Source: Capillimicrobium parvum | GTDB lineage: Bacteria; Actinomycetota; Thermoleophilia; Solirubrobacterales; Solirubrobacteraceae | Direction of reading: 5' to 3' | NCBI RefSeq assembly: GCF_021172045.1 | Contig: NZ_CP087164.1 | Coordinates: 3,224,001 to 3,288,000 of the forward strand | Length of the DNA stretch: 64,000 nucleotides | In this document: one piece after another, positions 53,840 to 63,010 of the stretch | How positions within the stretch are numbered: the first letter of the stretch is position 1 | How the letters are laid out: every line of letters begins with the position of its first letter | Made by a program: the position numbers and the translations under genes | Notes under the pieces: generated by a model | Seen by the model: only the letters and a program-made list of their open reading frames with translations | The model's database searches: none | Told to the model about the DNA's origin: nothing

Positions 53840-54569
53840 CGCGGTTCCCTGTCCTGTCCAGAGCGGGCTTGTCCCAGCGCGCCTGTCCGATCCAAGGGCG
53901 AGCGCGCCGCCCGCCGCAGGAACGATCTTCCGATTCCCGCTGTGGCATGAGCGCGCGGGTTCATCTCCCGCCCGCTGACGGGCACGTCGTCGGTCGGGCG
54001 CCCGTGACGGCCGCACTGGCCATGCAGGCGTGCCGCCTCCCGAGGTCGCGCCGGCGCTGTCTCGCGCTGTCCAGCATCGCACTGCCTCCCTCCGTCCGCC
54101 CAGCTGTCGGTGCCGGGCCGACGCCGTTGATCCGGCGGGCTGCGTGCCCGCCGGCCTGATGTCTGCCCGGAGCCCCGATGCCCCGCCGCCGCCATCGCCT
54201 CGGTCAGTAGGCGATCACGGCGGCGGGGACCGCAGGACTCCGTCGCTTCCCCGTTGCAGCTCAGCGGCCTCCGGCGCCGGTGCCGGCGGATGGTCGGTGT
54301 CGCGGCCCGGCTCGAGCCCGGAGCGCTGCCGCTGCCCACGTGGTCGGTCGCGCCGGGTCTCGGCGCTGTGCAGGTGCTGCGCTGTGCGCATTGCGCGTTT
54401 CACCAGGCCTGCCCGGCGCTCGGCCTGCTCAGAGCTCGTCGGCGGTCCCCCAACCTGGTCCTGGCGAAGTCGCGCGCGAGCGGCCCTCGCGACCTGGCGC
54501 AGGACACGGAGATGCTGATCGCTCACTGGATGCCTTCGACAGCGCGAGCGCCCGACGAGGCGCGCTCGT
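53840..54569. other. 730-bp region without a convincing gene
   Basis: Several frames stay open on both strands because of high GC, but none shows a recognisable domain, ribosome site or codon pattern that I trust. A minus-strand stretch near 54.35-54.55 kb is charged and helical (SDQHLRVLRQVARAARARLR) and may be a decayed coding remnant. Confidence 0.4.
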
Positions 54570-54815
54570 TCACTGACCGGTCCAGGTCCATGGCGCCGCG
54601 CCGGCTGACCCGCCATGTCCGGCCGCCCCGGCCGTCACGGCGGCCGCTGGAACCTGCGTGGCCTGCGTGGCCATACCGCCGGCGATGACGCGCAGGTGCG
54701 TTCGCGGCTCGGCCTCGGACGCGCACACGGTGTCGCAGTGCCAGCAGGAACTCTCCTGACGGGCCAGCGGTGCCTGGCACGACCGGCACAGGCGTGGGAA
54801 GTGGCGTCTGCGCAT
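54570..54815 (-). CDS. Small zinc-ribbon protein
   Basis: The 81-residue ORF begins MRRRHFPRLCRSCQAPLARQ and has a second pair in SSCWHCDTV, giving two CxxC motifs 14 residues apart, a zinc-ribbon. The remainder is Ala/Gly/Thr-rich and of low complexity. The role is unknown. The C-terminus may be shifted, since the adjacent frame ends with a more ordinary charged tail. Confidence 0.5.
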   Translation of the reverse strand: MRRRHFPRLCRSCQAPLARQESSCWHCDTVCASEAEPRTHLRVIAGGMATQATQVPAAAVTAGAAGHGGSAGAAPWTWTGQ

Positions 54816-55266
54816 GGCTCAGCGCTCCTCGGTCTTCATGGGCGCGGCACGTGATGTCCGCGGCATCGAACTGCGTATGACAGACGGCTCTTCCGTCGCT
54901 GGGACGAAACTGTCCGTGAGATCCGCTGCTCGGCTTGGCCGCGGTGCTCTGCGCGAAGTCGCTTCGCAGGAGCGAAAAAAGACCTGCTCGTTTCAGTGTA
55001 CTCCCTGGCTCCCAACTCACGGTGGGTTGGACCCCGACGAGCAAGCGGGCGCGCCGCGCGACTGCCCGACGGGATCTCGTGCCAATCGGCACTAGAATAG
55101 TCCTACACGGCCCCTTTCACCGCTTCCGCGAAGCACTCGCGCTGCACCGCCGGCCAAAGCCGAACGGCGACCTCACGGACAGTTTCGTCCCCGAGGCGAC
55201 GAGGGAGCCACCTCAACGAGGAGCACGAGCTCCGCCGACGCGATGCCGTGCCTGGAAAGGTCGCTC
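54816..55266. other. 451-bp intergenic region
   Basis: No gene is supported. A short A-run (GAAAAAAG at 54973-54980) makes it AT-richer than its surroundings. TAGAAT (55093-55098) is a plausible -10 box for the downstream membrane protein; no good -35 is visible. Confidence 0.4.
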
Positions 55267-55611
55267 ATGCAGACCAAGCCTCCCATCGACCCGACCGGCG
55301 ACCCATCGCCGATCGTCCCCACGAGATCGGCAGACCCGAACGTCGAGCGCGAGAACCGCCGTTCGGAGCGAGAGGGACGCCGCAACGCCTCCGCGGAACA
55401 CCCCGGCGTGATGATTCCCAGCCGCCGCAAGCGAATCCCGCTCGAGGCGCCGCTGATGCGCATGGTTGCCACTGGCGGGATCGTCGGCATCGCTGTCGTC
55501 ATCGGCGCGATCATGGTCTCCCAGGACGCGGCCGGATGGATCACCGGGCTCGTGGTGGGGCTCGTCTCGGTCGTGCTCGCCGCCGTGCTGTGGTCGTCCC
55601 GACAGCTCTGA
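55267..55611 (+). CDS. Small membrane protein with two transmembrane helices
   Basis: A 114-residue protein: a hydrophilic, charged N-terminal half (Pro/Arg/Glu-rich) followed by two hydrophobic helices at about 66-84 and 88-110 (MVATGGIVGIAVVIGAIMV; GWITGLVVGLVSVVLAAVL). GGAAAGG is 6 nt before ATG 55267, which is why the start at 55243 is not used. I do not recognise a family. Confidence 0.65.
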   Translation: MQTKPPIDPTGDPSPIVPTRSADPNVERENRRSEREGRRNASAEHPGVMIPSRRKRIPLEAPLMRMVATGGIVGIAVVIGAIMVSQDAAGWITGLVVGLVSVVLAAVLWSSRQL

Positions 55612-55640
55612 AAGCCGTCGCCCTGCAAGATCGAGGAGGA

Positions 55641-56042
<402 letters not shown>

Positions 56043-56093
56043 GACTGTCGCCTCCTCGTGGACGCTGTCGCGAGATCGTCACAGTAGCCCGCC

Positions 56094-56299
56094 GCTCCAC
56101 CCGACCGTCGTGGACGACAGCGTCTCCCCCGGCTGCAGTATGCCGGTGATCCTCGGCCGCGCCCCTGCCACCGGGAGGCCGATCGCGAGGTCGCGTTGCT
56201 GTCGCGCATCCCGCCGCCGATCGCGTTCGCCGCCGTGACGGTCACCCGGATGCGCCGGCCGAGGTCGTGTGCGCTCAGGTCGTACTCGAGGTCGTCCAA
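56094..56299 (-). pseudogene. Fragment of a secreted Ig-like repeat protein
   Basis: Two minus-strand frames carry pieces of the repeat common in large actinobacterial surface proteins: DLSAHDLGRRIRVTVTAANA in one frame, then RITGILQPGETLSSTTVGWS in the next. Together they give the end of one repeat and the start of another, joined by a frameshift and ended by a stop. No flanking domains remain. Confidence 0.5.
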
Positions 56300-56358
56300 C
56301 TCCGGAGAACGGGCTCGCCGAAAAGCGTTAGGGTTCCAGGCCAGGAAAGAGGAGCCCG

Positions 56359-56973
56359 ATGACAGGATTCAAGAACACCCTTTGCATCGCGGGGGCCACC
56401 ATCGTCATGCTCGGCGCCGCCTCCGGCGCCGCGCACGCAGCGCCGCCGCCGATTGCGCCCCAGGGCGACGACGTCGGCTACCTCCAGTTCGCCGCCGTCG
56501 CGGAGCGCGTGAACCTCACCTACCTGCGCGACATGCGCGACGCGCGCTGGCTGCGGCCGGCCGAGCGCGCGCTCGTCGTCAAGGCGATCGCCGCGAAGCG
56601 CAGCACGACGATGCAGCTCGAGCTCGAGCTCGCGCTCGGCGCCGACGCGCCCCAGCCCGGCGGCTACGTCGCCGTCTTCCCGAAGAACGCCCTGCGCACC
56701 CGCCACGGCGGGCTCGAGCGCGGCGTCGGCCTGCAGCGGCTGATCGTCCAGACGCTCGTCGGCGGCGCGCCGTTCGTCGCCGACCCCGGCACACGGCTGC
56801 TGCTCACGCGCGTGGTCTCGGCCGACACCGCTCAGCTCTCGATGCTGCACCGGCTGACCGGCGACAGGACCGTGGGCGGACTGCCGGCCGGCGTCGACCT
56901 CGACGTCGCCGGTCAACTGCTCGACCGCTACCTGTCCCAGCCGGACGCCCCCGACCAGGAGAACCTCCCATGA
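56359..56973 (+). CDS. Secreted protein, possibly ferritin-like, upstream of modA
   Basis: This 204-residue protein has a signal peptide (hydrophobic 8-22, cleavage near AHAA 25-28). The mature part is mostly helical, beginning GDDVGYLQFAAVAERVNLTY, similar in layout to ferritin-like domain proteins, but the metal-ligand pattern is not clear to me. AAAGAGGAG precedes the ATG. Its stop overlaps the modA start (ATGA), so it is the first gene of the molybdate operon and may act with the binding protein outside the membrane. Confidence 0.6.
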   Translation: MTGFKNTLCIAGATIVMLGAASGAAHAAPPPIAPQGDDVGYLQFAAVAERVNLTYLRDMRDARWLRPAERALVVKAIAAKRSTTMQLELELALGADAPQPGGYVAVFPKNALRTRHGGLERGVGLQRLIVQTLVGGAPFVADPGTRLLLTRVVSADTAQLSMLHRLTGDRTVGGLPAGVDLDVAGQLLDRYLSQPDAPDQENLP

Positions 56974-57710
56974 CCCGCCGCACGAAGATGCTGTGCGCGG
57001 CGCTCGCCACCGGGACCGCCGTCGTGGCGTTCGCGGCACCCGCCCAGGCCCTGACCGTCTATGCGGCCTCCTCGCTGCGCGACGCCGTCCCCGAGATCCA
57101 GCGCAACGCGACGTTCAACTTCGCCGGGTCCAACACCCTGCAGGCCCAGATCGAGCGCGGCGCCCCCGCCGACGTGTTCGCCTCGGCCAGCCCCCAGGAA
57201 GCCCAGGCGCTGTTCCGCGAGGGCCGCTGCTCGCGGCCCGTCACCTTCGCGACGAACACCCTCGTGCTGCTCATCTCGAAGGGCAACCCGGGCAAGGTGC
57301 GCTCGGTCTACACCCTGCGCGAGGGCGGCCGGCGGCTGGCCGTCGGCACGCCGGGCGTGCCGATCGGCGACTACACGCGCAACCTCCTGGCCCGCATGCG
57401 CCTGTCGAGCATCCTGAGCTCGAACACGGTCAGCCAGGAGACGAACGTCGCGAACATCACCGCGAAGGTCGCGCTCGGGTCCGCCGACGCCGGGTTCGCG
57501 TACATCACCGACGGCCGCTCCGCGAAGGATCGCGTCTCGATCCTGACGCTCCCGCGCTGGGCTCAGCCGCCGGTGCGCTACCAGATGTGCGTCGTCCAGC
57601 GCGACGGCGCCGACAGCGCCGGGGCGCACCGGTTCATCGGCCAGGCCCGCTCCAACCGGGGCCGCGCGGTCCTGCGCTCGGCCGGGTTCGGGGTGCCGCC
57701 GCGCGGATGA
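56970..57710 (+). CDS. modA: Molybdate ABC transporter, substrate-binding protein
   Basis: The 246-residue product has a signal peptide ending in APAQA (about 27), then LTVYAASSLRDAVPEI, the ModA start with the oxyanion-binding Ser residues. GSNTLQAQIERGAPADVFASAS, FATNTLVLLI, and ADAGFAYITD in the C-terminal lobe are all family-typical. It captures molybdate or tungstate for ModB/ModC. It is coupled by 4-bp overlaps to the genes on both sides. Confidence 0.93.
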   Translation: MTRRTKMLCAALATGTAVVAFAAPAQALTVYAASSLRDAVPEIQRNATFNFAGSNTLQAQIERGAPADVFASASPQEAQALFREGRCSRPVTFATNTLVLLISKGNPGKVRSVYTLREGGRRLAVGTPGVPIGDYTRNLLARMRLSSILSSNTVSQETNVANITAKVALGSADAGFAYITDGRSAKDRVSILTLPRWAQPPVRYQMCVVQRDGADSAGAHRFIGQARSNRGRAVLRSAGFGVPPRG

Positions 57711-58555
57711 GGCGACACACGCTCGGCGAGCGGGCCGGAGGCGCGGTGCTGGCCCTCGCGGTCGGCATCGCGCTCGCGTTCCTGGCGATCCCGCTCGTCG
57801 CGCTGTTCACCGAGGTCCCGCTCGGCCAGGTTCCGAGCCTCCTGCGCGACCCCGCCGTGCGCGACGCCATCGCGGTGACCGCCCGCACGAACGCGATCGC
57901 CAACGTGCTCATCATCGCCTTCGGGACCCCGACGGCCTGGGTGCTCGCCAGCCGGCGCTTCCCGGGCCGCTCGCTCGTGGTCACGCTCACCGAGCTCCCG
58001 CTGGTGCTGCCGCCCGCGGTGGCCGGCATCGCGCTGCTCGCCGCGTTCGGGGCCGGCGGGCTGCTCGGGTCCGACCTCGCGGACGCGGGCATCGTCCTGC
58101 CGTTCACCGAGTGGGCGGTCGTGCTCGCCGTCGTGTTCGTCGCCAGCCCGTTCTACCTGCGTCAGGCGATCGCGGCGTTCGAGAGCGTCGACCCGGGCCT
58201 GATCGACACCGCGCGCACGCTCGGCGCGGGGCCCGCGCGGCGCTTCGCCCGCGTCGTCCTGCCGCTCGCCGCCGGCGGGCTGGTCGCCGGCTGGGTGCTC
58301 GCGTTCGCCCGCGGCGTCGGCGAGTTCGGCGCCACCATCGTGTTCGCCGGCAACGTGCGCGGCGAGACGCAGACGATGACCCTGGCGATCTACGAGCAGC
58401 TCGAGACGAACTTCGACGTCGCCCTCGCCCTGGGCATCCTGATGGTGGTCCTCAGCGCCGCCGTGCTGCTCGCATACAAGATGATCGTGTCATGGCGACG
58501 CTCGACTTCGAGCTCCACGTCCCGCTTCGCGACTTCTCCGTCGACGTCGGTCTGA
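57707..58555 (+). CDS. modB: Molybdate ABC transporter, permease
   Basis: This 282-residue permease has about six transmembrane helices. TARTNAIANVLIIAFGTPTAWVL and the EAA loop (FESVDPGLIDTARTLGAGPA) that contacts ModC are present, with GVGEFGATIVFAGN close to the end, typical of ModB/CysT permeases. The C-terminal 20 residues are unusually Ser/Thr/Arg-rich because the gene runs 64 nt into modC in another frame; a shorter ancestral end is likely. Confidence 0.93.
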   Translation: MRRHTLGERAGGAVLALAVGIALAFLAIPLVALFTEVPLGQVPSLLRDPAVRDAIAVTARTNAIANVLIIAFGTPTAWVLASRRFPGRSLVVTLTELPLVLPPAVAGIALLAAFGAGGLLGSDLADAGIVLPFTEWAVVLAVVFVASPFYLRQAIAAFESVDPGLIDTARTLGAGPARRFARVVLPLAAGGLVAGWVLAFARGVGEFGATIVFAGNVRGETQTMTLAIYEQLETNFDVALALGILMVVLSAAVLLAYKMIVSWRRSTSSSTSRFATSPSTSV

Positions 58556-59580
58556 CCGTCGGGCGGGAGACGGTCGCCGTCGTGGGACCGTCCGGCGCCG
58601 GCAAGTCGACGGTCCTGCGCGGCCTGTCCGGGCTCGTGACGCCGAGCCGGGGCCACGTTCGCGTGGGCGATGCGACGTGGTTCGATGCCGACCGGCGCGT
58701 CGACGTCGCGCCGGAACGCCGGTCGGTCGGGCTCGTGCCCCAGGACTACGCGCTGTTCCCGCACATGACGGTGCGCAAGAACGTCTCGTTCGGGGCCCGG
58801 CGCGACATCGACGAGCTGCTCGACCGGCTGCGCATCCGCGGCCTGGCCGGCGAGCACCCTGCGCGCCTGTCGGGCGGCGAGCGCCAGCGGGTGGCGCTGG
58901 CCCGTGCGCTGGCCCGCGACCCCGACGTCCTCCTGCTCGACGAACCGCTCTCCGCGCTCGATGCCGCGACCCGGCGGGCCGTCCGCGACGAGCTCGGAGA
59001 GGTCCTTCACGCCGCCGGCGTCCCGACCATCGTCGTCACCCACGACTTCGACGAGGCCGCCACGCTCGGCGACCGCCTGGCCGTCATGGTCGCCGGGCGC
59101 TTCGTGCAGATCGGGACGCCCGCGCACCTCGCCGCCGACCCCGCCGACGAGTTCGTCGTCGAGTTCCTCGGCGGCCGGGTGCTCCACGGGCACGCCGAGC
59201 CGGCCGGCGGCGGCGCGCAGGTGCGCCTGGACGGCGGCGGGCTGGTGGTCCTGCCGGCCAGGAGCGTCTCGGGTCCGGTCCGCCTCGCCGTCTACCCGTG
59301 GGACCTGCGGCCGGTCGCCGGCGACGCCGGCCCCGACGAGCCGGTCGTCGCGCGCGGCCAGGTCAGCGCCGTGTCGTCGACCCGGGGACGCGTCCACACG
59401 CGGGTCGGCGAGCTCGCCGCCGAGTGCGAGGAGGCCGATGCGGCGGCGCTGGCGGTCGGCGACCGCGCGTCGCTGCTGCTCACCGGCACGCCGGTCCTGC
59501 TCGCCGCGTCAGCGGCGAACGGCCGCAGCGCCGACGTCGTAGCCGCCGAGCGCGCCGAGGCGGCCGGCGAACCCACGTGA
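58492..59580 (+). CDS. modC: Molybdate ABC transporter, ATPase
   Basis: The product is a 362-residue ABC ATPase: Walker A GPSGAGKST, Q-loop LVPQDYALFPHMTV, signature LSGGERQRVALARAL, Walker B VLLLDEPLSALD, and H-loop VVTHDFDEA. The C-terminal part (about 250-345) is a TOBE/Mop-like oxyanion domain. It energises ModAB. ATG 58492 starts inside modB (64-nt overlap). The last 72 nt overlap the convergent regulator gene, so the two 3' ends are antisense to each other. Confidence 0.92.
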   Translation: MATLDFELHVPLRDFSVDVGLTVGRETVAVVGPSGAGKSTVLRGLSGLVTPSRGHVRVGDATWFDADRRVDVAPERRSVGLVPQDYALFPHMTVRKNVSFGARRDIDELLDRLRIRGLAGEHPARLSGGERQRVALARALARDPDVLLLDEPLSALDAATRRAVRDELGEVLHAAGVPTIVVTHDFDEAATLGDRLAVMVAGRFVQIGTPAHLAADPADEFVVEFLGGRVLHGHAEPAGGGAQVRLDGGGLVVLPARSVSGPVRLAVYPWDLRPVAGDAGPDEPVVARGQVSAVSSTRGRVHTRVGELAAECEEADAAALAVGDRASLLLTGTPVLLAASAANGRSADVVAAERAEAAGEPT

Positions 59581-60540
59581 GGCGATCGTGTCGAGCAGCG
59601 GCTCGACCGCCGGATGCTCCGCCCACGCCTCGGCGACCCACAGCTCGACCTCGTGCTCCTCGAGGGCGGTGAAGTCCAGGGCGAAGACGCGCGCCGCCGT
59701 CTCCATGGTCACCGCCGCCGCATCGAGCGCGAGCGCCTTGCGCGCCGCGTCGACATGGCCGCCGGCCCGGGCCACGACCTTGGCCGTCGCGTCGCCGAGC
59801 GCGCGGTCGAGCGCCTGCTGGCTGGCGGCGCCGGCGTCGCGCCCGACCACACCGAGCCGGCCGGCCGAGATCTGGTCGAGCGGGCTGGCGCGGCGCCGGC
59901 CGGCAACCCCCAGGCCGACCTGCCAGCGGGCGAACCCGTAGCGGCGCACGGCCACCGGCGGAGCGGGCAGCGCGTCGCGCCGGCCATGGACGACCGCCGC
60001 GTGACAGTGGCCGGCCGCCAGGGCGCGGACGGCCTCGCCCGTCGGGGCCGACAGCGGCGTGACCGCGTGCCCGCCCCGGCGCTCGAGCAGCGCCTCGACG
60101 ATCGCCAGCGCCGGATCGCAGCCCACCACGACGAGCCGGTCGAGGTCGACCTCGGCGTGCAGCTCGATCGCGCCGTCGTGCCAGCGGCCGTCGAACGTCG
60201 CCCAGCCGCCGGCGCTCACCGGGACGTCGGCGGGGGCGCCCGCCACCAGCCGCGCCCCGACGCGCCCGATGCGGAGCGCGGCGCCGTCCTCGGGCGGAGC
60301 GCCGACGATCGCCGGCGCGTCGCCGGGCGCGCCGAAGAGCTCCTCCACCGTGCCGCCGAGCACGCGCGCGAGGGCCAGCGCCGCGGTGACCGACGGGGCG
60401 TGCCGGCCGGTCTCGATCGCGGCGATCGCCTGCCGGCTGACGCCCGTGCGCTCCGCGAGCGCCGCCTGGGTCAGCCCGGCCCGCGTCCGGGCGCGCCGCA
60501 GCCGCTCGGAGTCCCTCACGTCGCCGGCATCGCGCTTCAT
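59509..60540 (-). CDS. HTH regulator with PBP-like ligand domain, probable molybdate sensor
   Basis: This 343-residue protein combines an XRE-type HTH (about 13-66; RTRAGLTQAALAERTGVSRQAIAAIETG) with a periplasmic-binding-protein-like domain (about 90-325; VVGCDPALAIVEALL, VHGRRDALP, GLGVVGRDAGAASQ). The same fusion occurs beside molybdate transport genes, and here it converges on modC with a 72-bp overlap, so control of modABC by cytoplasmic molybdate or molybdopterin is likely. Its ATG overlaps the stop of the lipoprotein gene (ATGA). Confidence 0.8.
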   Translation of the reverse strand: MKRDAGDVRDSERLRRARTRAGLTQAALAERTGVSRQAIAAIETGRHAPSVTAALALARVLGGTVEELFGAPGDAPAIVGAPPEDGAALRIGRVGARLVAGAPADVPVSAGGWATFDGRWHDGAIELHAEVDLDRLVVVGCDPALAIVEALLERRGGHAVTPLSAPTGEAVRALAAGHCHAAVVHGRRDALPAPPVAVRRYGFARWQVGLGVAGRRRASPLDQISAGRLGVVGRDAGAASQQALDRALGDATAKVVARAGGHVDAARKALALDAAAVTMETAARVFALDFTALEEHEVELWVAEAWAEHPAVEPLLDTIASRGFAGRLGALGGYDVGAAAVRR

Positions 60541-60980
60541 GGCGTGCCTCCCTGTATCGGGGTCATCCGCAGCACGAACGGGAAGTCGCCGTAGTCGACG
60601 ACGATCCGCCAGCGGCCGCTCGCGCGCACCACCGTCCGCCCGTCCGCCGCGGCGGTGCGGAAGAGCTTGATCGCCCGGCCCCGGCCGCCGGGCGGCTCGA
60701 GGCGCGCGACGAACGGCGTCTCCTGCGCGAAGTCGAGGTCCGGGTTCTCGGGAGCGATCTGCTGGAAGCGGACCTCGTAACGGCCGTCGAGTGCGACCGG
60801 TCCCTTCTCCGCAGGCGACGCCTCGCCGCGGACGACGATCTCACCGGGGCGGCGCTGCTCCTGGGCCAGCGGCGCGCGCGCCGACTCGTTCGTCGGTGGC
60901 GCCGGGGCGCTCGAGGCGCCGCCGCCGCAACCGGCGAGCAGGACGGGCAGGACGAGCAACAGCAGCCACGCGCGCTTCAC
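60537..60980 (-). CDS. Small secreted lipoprotein
   Basis: The product is about 147 residues with a lipoprotein signal: KRAWLLLLVLPVLLAGCGGG, with a clear LAGC lipobox. The mature part is a beta-rich domain (VALDGRYEVRFQQIAPENPD, then GRWRIVVDYGDFPFVLRM) of unknown function. GTG 60980 or 60989 is the start. It is coupled to the downstream HTH/PBP regulator, an unexpected partnership that might link extracytoplasmic binding to molybdate control. Confidence 0.7.
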   Translation of the reverse strand: MKRAWLLLLVLPVLLAGCGGGASSAPAPPTNESARAPLAQEQRRPGEIVVRGEASPAEKGPVALDGRYEVRFQQIAPENPDLDFAQETPFVARLEPPGGRGRAIKLFRTAAADGRTVVRASGRWRIVVDYGDFPFVLRMTPIQGGTP

Positions 60981-61048
60981 CTGCGTCACGGTAGCCGGTC
61001 GGCGACAGGAAACCGGCATCGCCGACCAGCATGCAAGAGCGTGCCCGG

Positions 61049-61858
61049 TCAGCCGGCCGCGGGCGCCCCGACCTTGCCCAGGAAGTCGAGCACGCGCCGC
61101 CACGCGTCCGCCGACGCCTCCGCGTGCTCGTCGAACGCGCGATCGAAGAACGAGTGCGGCGCGCCGGGGTAGGAGACGATCTCGTGCGGGACGCCGTTGC
61201 GCGTGAGCGCCGCGTCGAACTTCTCGATGTCCGCCGGCGGGATGTGGTCGTCGGCGCCGCCGAACAGCGCGAGCAGCGGGGTGCGGATCTGGTCGGCGTG
61301 GCGCAGCGGCGCCGGGAAGTCGGGCGAGTCGATCCCGAAGCGCCCCGGGTCGAGCGTCCCGTAGAAGCTGACGACAGCGTCGAGGCCGAGCTCGGGGTTG
61401 GCGCCGGCCAGGTCGGACTGCGCGCCCCCGAAGCAGAAGCCGAGCGTGACGAAGCTCGTCGCGCCGGTGCGTTCGGCGAGCGCGTCGCGTGCGGCGGCGA
61501 TGTCGGCCTGCACCTGCGCGGGCGTCGTCTGCATCGTGTGCGGCATGTAGTCGAACTCGTCGTCGCGCTCCGCGTCGCCGGCGGTGCGGCCGAAGTAGTC
61601 GATGGCGAGCGCGTGGTAGCCGGCGGTGACGAACCGCTCCGCGAGGTCTACGTAGAACCGGTACAGGCCCCGCACGTCGGGCAGGATGATCACGGCCGGC
61701 CCGCCGATCGGGTCGGGGCACTCGGCAAGCGCGGCGGCGAACGGCGTGCCGTCGGCGCTGTGCAGCGTCAACCGCTCAGCGGCGGCGCCGCCGGCCAGGC
61801 GCGGAATCACCCGATCCTCGGGCACGCGGGGCGGCAGGGCGTCGAACTCGAAGCACAT
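61049..61858 (-). CDS. Dienelactone hydrolase family protein
   Basis: A 269-residue alpha/beta hydrolase of the dienelactone hydrolase type, with a Cys nucleophile in GFCFGGAQS, VIILPDVRGLYRFY at the oxyanion side, LLALFGGADDHIP with the acid, and YPGAPHSFFDR with the catalytic His. The family opens lactones in aromatic-compound breakdown, although many members have other ester substrates. ATG 61858 has GAGGAG 8-9 nt upstream; the longer frame is less likely. Confidence 0.9.
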   Translation of the reverse strand: MCFEFDALPPRVPEDRVIPRLAGGAAAERLTLHSADGTPFAAALAECPDPIGGPAVIILPDVRGLYRFYVDLAERFVTAGYHALAIDYFGRTAGDAERDDEFDYMPHTMQTTPAQVQADIAAARDALAERTGATSFVTLGFCFGGAQSDLAGANPELGLDAVVSFYGTLDPGRFGIDSPDFPAPLRHADQIRTPLLALFGGADDHIPPADIEKFDAALTRNGVPHEIVSYPGAPHSFFDRAFDEHAEASADAWRRVLDFLGKVGAPAAG

Positions 61859-61992
61859 CGCGGGGATCTCCTCGTGAGGTTGCTCCGGCAACGTACTTCG
61901 CGACGCGCCGGGAGGTCGTCCGGGGTGCGAGGACTCGCCCCTGGTGGGTGCGACGTGATAGGACGGGTGCCCCCAACCGCGAGGAGGCCGCG

Positions 61993-62475
61993 ATGGCCGG
62001 CCGGTACCAGGCGACGGTGACGATCGACCGCCCCATCGAGGCGGTGTTCGACTGGCTCGCCGCCGGGGTCAACGACCGCACGTTCAGCCCGCGCGTGCAG
62101 GAGATCGCCCAGGCGACCGACGGACCCGTCGGGCCGGGCACCGTGTTCCGCAGCACGGTCAAGGACGCCGGCATGACGACGAAGCGCGAGTTCGCCTACA
62201 CGGCGTTCGAACGTCCGGTCCGGCTGCGGTGGACCGAGCGGTCCAAGAACCTCGTCACCGTGCCTGACGGCGGCTACGACCTCGTGCGCGCCGGAGACGG
62301 GGCCACGCGGCTGACGGTGTTCAACACGTTCGAGGGCCACGGGCTCGGCAAGCTGTTCGCTCCGCTCGCGCTGAGGGCCGCGCGCAGGACCGCGGACGAC
62401 TTCGCCGGCGCCATCAAGCGGGCCGTCGAGGAGCACGTTCCCGCGGACGCCGCGCCACCGGGCAGCGCCTCCTGA
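61993..62475 (+). CDS. SRPBCC (START/Bet v1-like) family protein
   Basis: The 160-residue product has the polyketide-cyclase/SRPBCC pattern: YQATVTIDRPIEAVFDWLAA at the start, the strands GPGTVFRSTVKDAG and RLTVFNTFEG, and a long final helix (ARRTADDFAGAIKRAVEEH). Such proteins bind hydrophobic ligands in a helix-grip cavity. ATG 61993 is preceded by GAGGAGG. The function is not predictable further. Confidence 0.85.
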   Translation: MAGRYQATVTIDRPIEAVFDWLAAGVNDRTFSPRVQEIAQATDGPVGPGTVFRSTVKDAGMTTKREFAYTAFERPVRLRWTERSKNLVTVPDGGYDLVRAGDGATRLTVFNTFEGHGLGKLFAPLALRAARRTADDFAGAIKRAVEEHVPADAAPPGSAS

Positions 62476-62497
62476 CCGGCCCGGTCAGGCGAGTCCG

Positions 62498-62710
62498 TCA
62501 GCGACCGCGCGCCCGCTCGCTCAGCGCGTGCGCCAGCCGTTCCTCGGCGCGCTGCGCCTCGCGCTCGAGCTCGCGCAGGCGCCCCGGCCGCGTCGGCCGG
62601 CCGCCGTACTCCTTCGCGCGGTACAGGTCGGCGCGCTCGCGGCGGTGGCGCGCGTCGGCCCGCAGCTGCTCGAGCGCCGCGTCATCCACGAGATGGCGCT
62701 CCAGCGTCAC
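62498..62710 (-). CDS. Small charged helical protein, coupled to the ORF upstream
   Basis: A 70-residue protein rich in Arg, Glu, Leu and Ala, predicted all-helical (LEQLRADARHRRERADLYRA, LRELEREAQRAEERLA). GTG 62710 overlaps the stop of the preceding small ORF (GTGA). I recognise no family. Two coupled small ORFs fit better than one frameshifted gene, since each has its own proper start and stop. Confidence 0.5.
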   Translation of the reverse strand: MTLERHLVDDAALEQLRADARHRRERADLYRAKEYGGRPTRPGRLRELEREAQRAEERLAHALSERARGR

Positions 62711-62874
62711 CCACGGGCGCGCGGGCGCGACGCCCGCGGCTCGCGCGGGGGGGCCGCGGCGCGGCGGTCGGCGGCGTCCTGCTTGAGCTGATCCTGCGCC
62801 GCCTTGTACTTCTCGCTCATCTCGGCGGGCGTCTGGCGCTTGCTGGGGGAAGAGAACCTCGGCGGTGTGGCCAC
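62707..62874 (-). CDS. Very small basic protein
   Basis: The 55-residue ORF starts at GTG 62874 with AGGAG about 7 nt upstream and reads VATPPRFSSPSKRQTPAEMS, then a basic helical stretch and a Pro/Arg-rich end. It is followed by the coupled 70-residue ORF. No family is known to me; the good ribosome site is the main support. Confidence 0.45.
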   Translation of the reverse strand: MATPPRFSSPSKRQTPAEMSEKYKAAQDQLKQDAADRRAAAPPREPRASRPRARG

Positions 62875-63010
62875 GTGTCGCTCCTGAAACCGCCTCCGGG
62901 GAATAGGGCCACGCGGTGGGAGGAGGCAAAGCACCAGAACGTGACTATCAGCATTTGAGGCTAGCGCAGCGCCCGGCGGAGTCCACGCTGCGGGCCGGGT
63001 GGCGAGGGGG

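Noticed and set aside
54961-54985. Hairpin plus A-run near 54.97 kb as an intrinsic terminator
   Set aside because: For the plus strand the run is A, not T; for the minus strand the T-run precedes rather than follows the stem.
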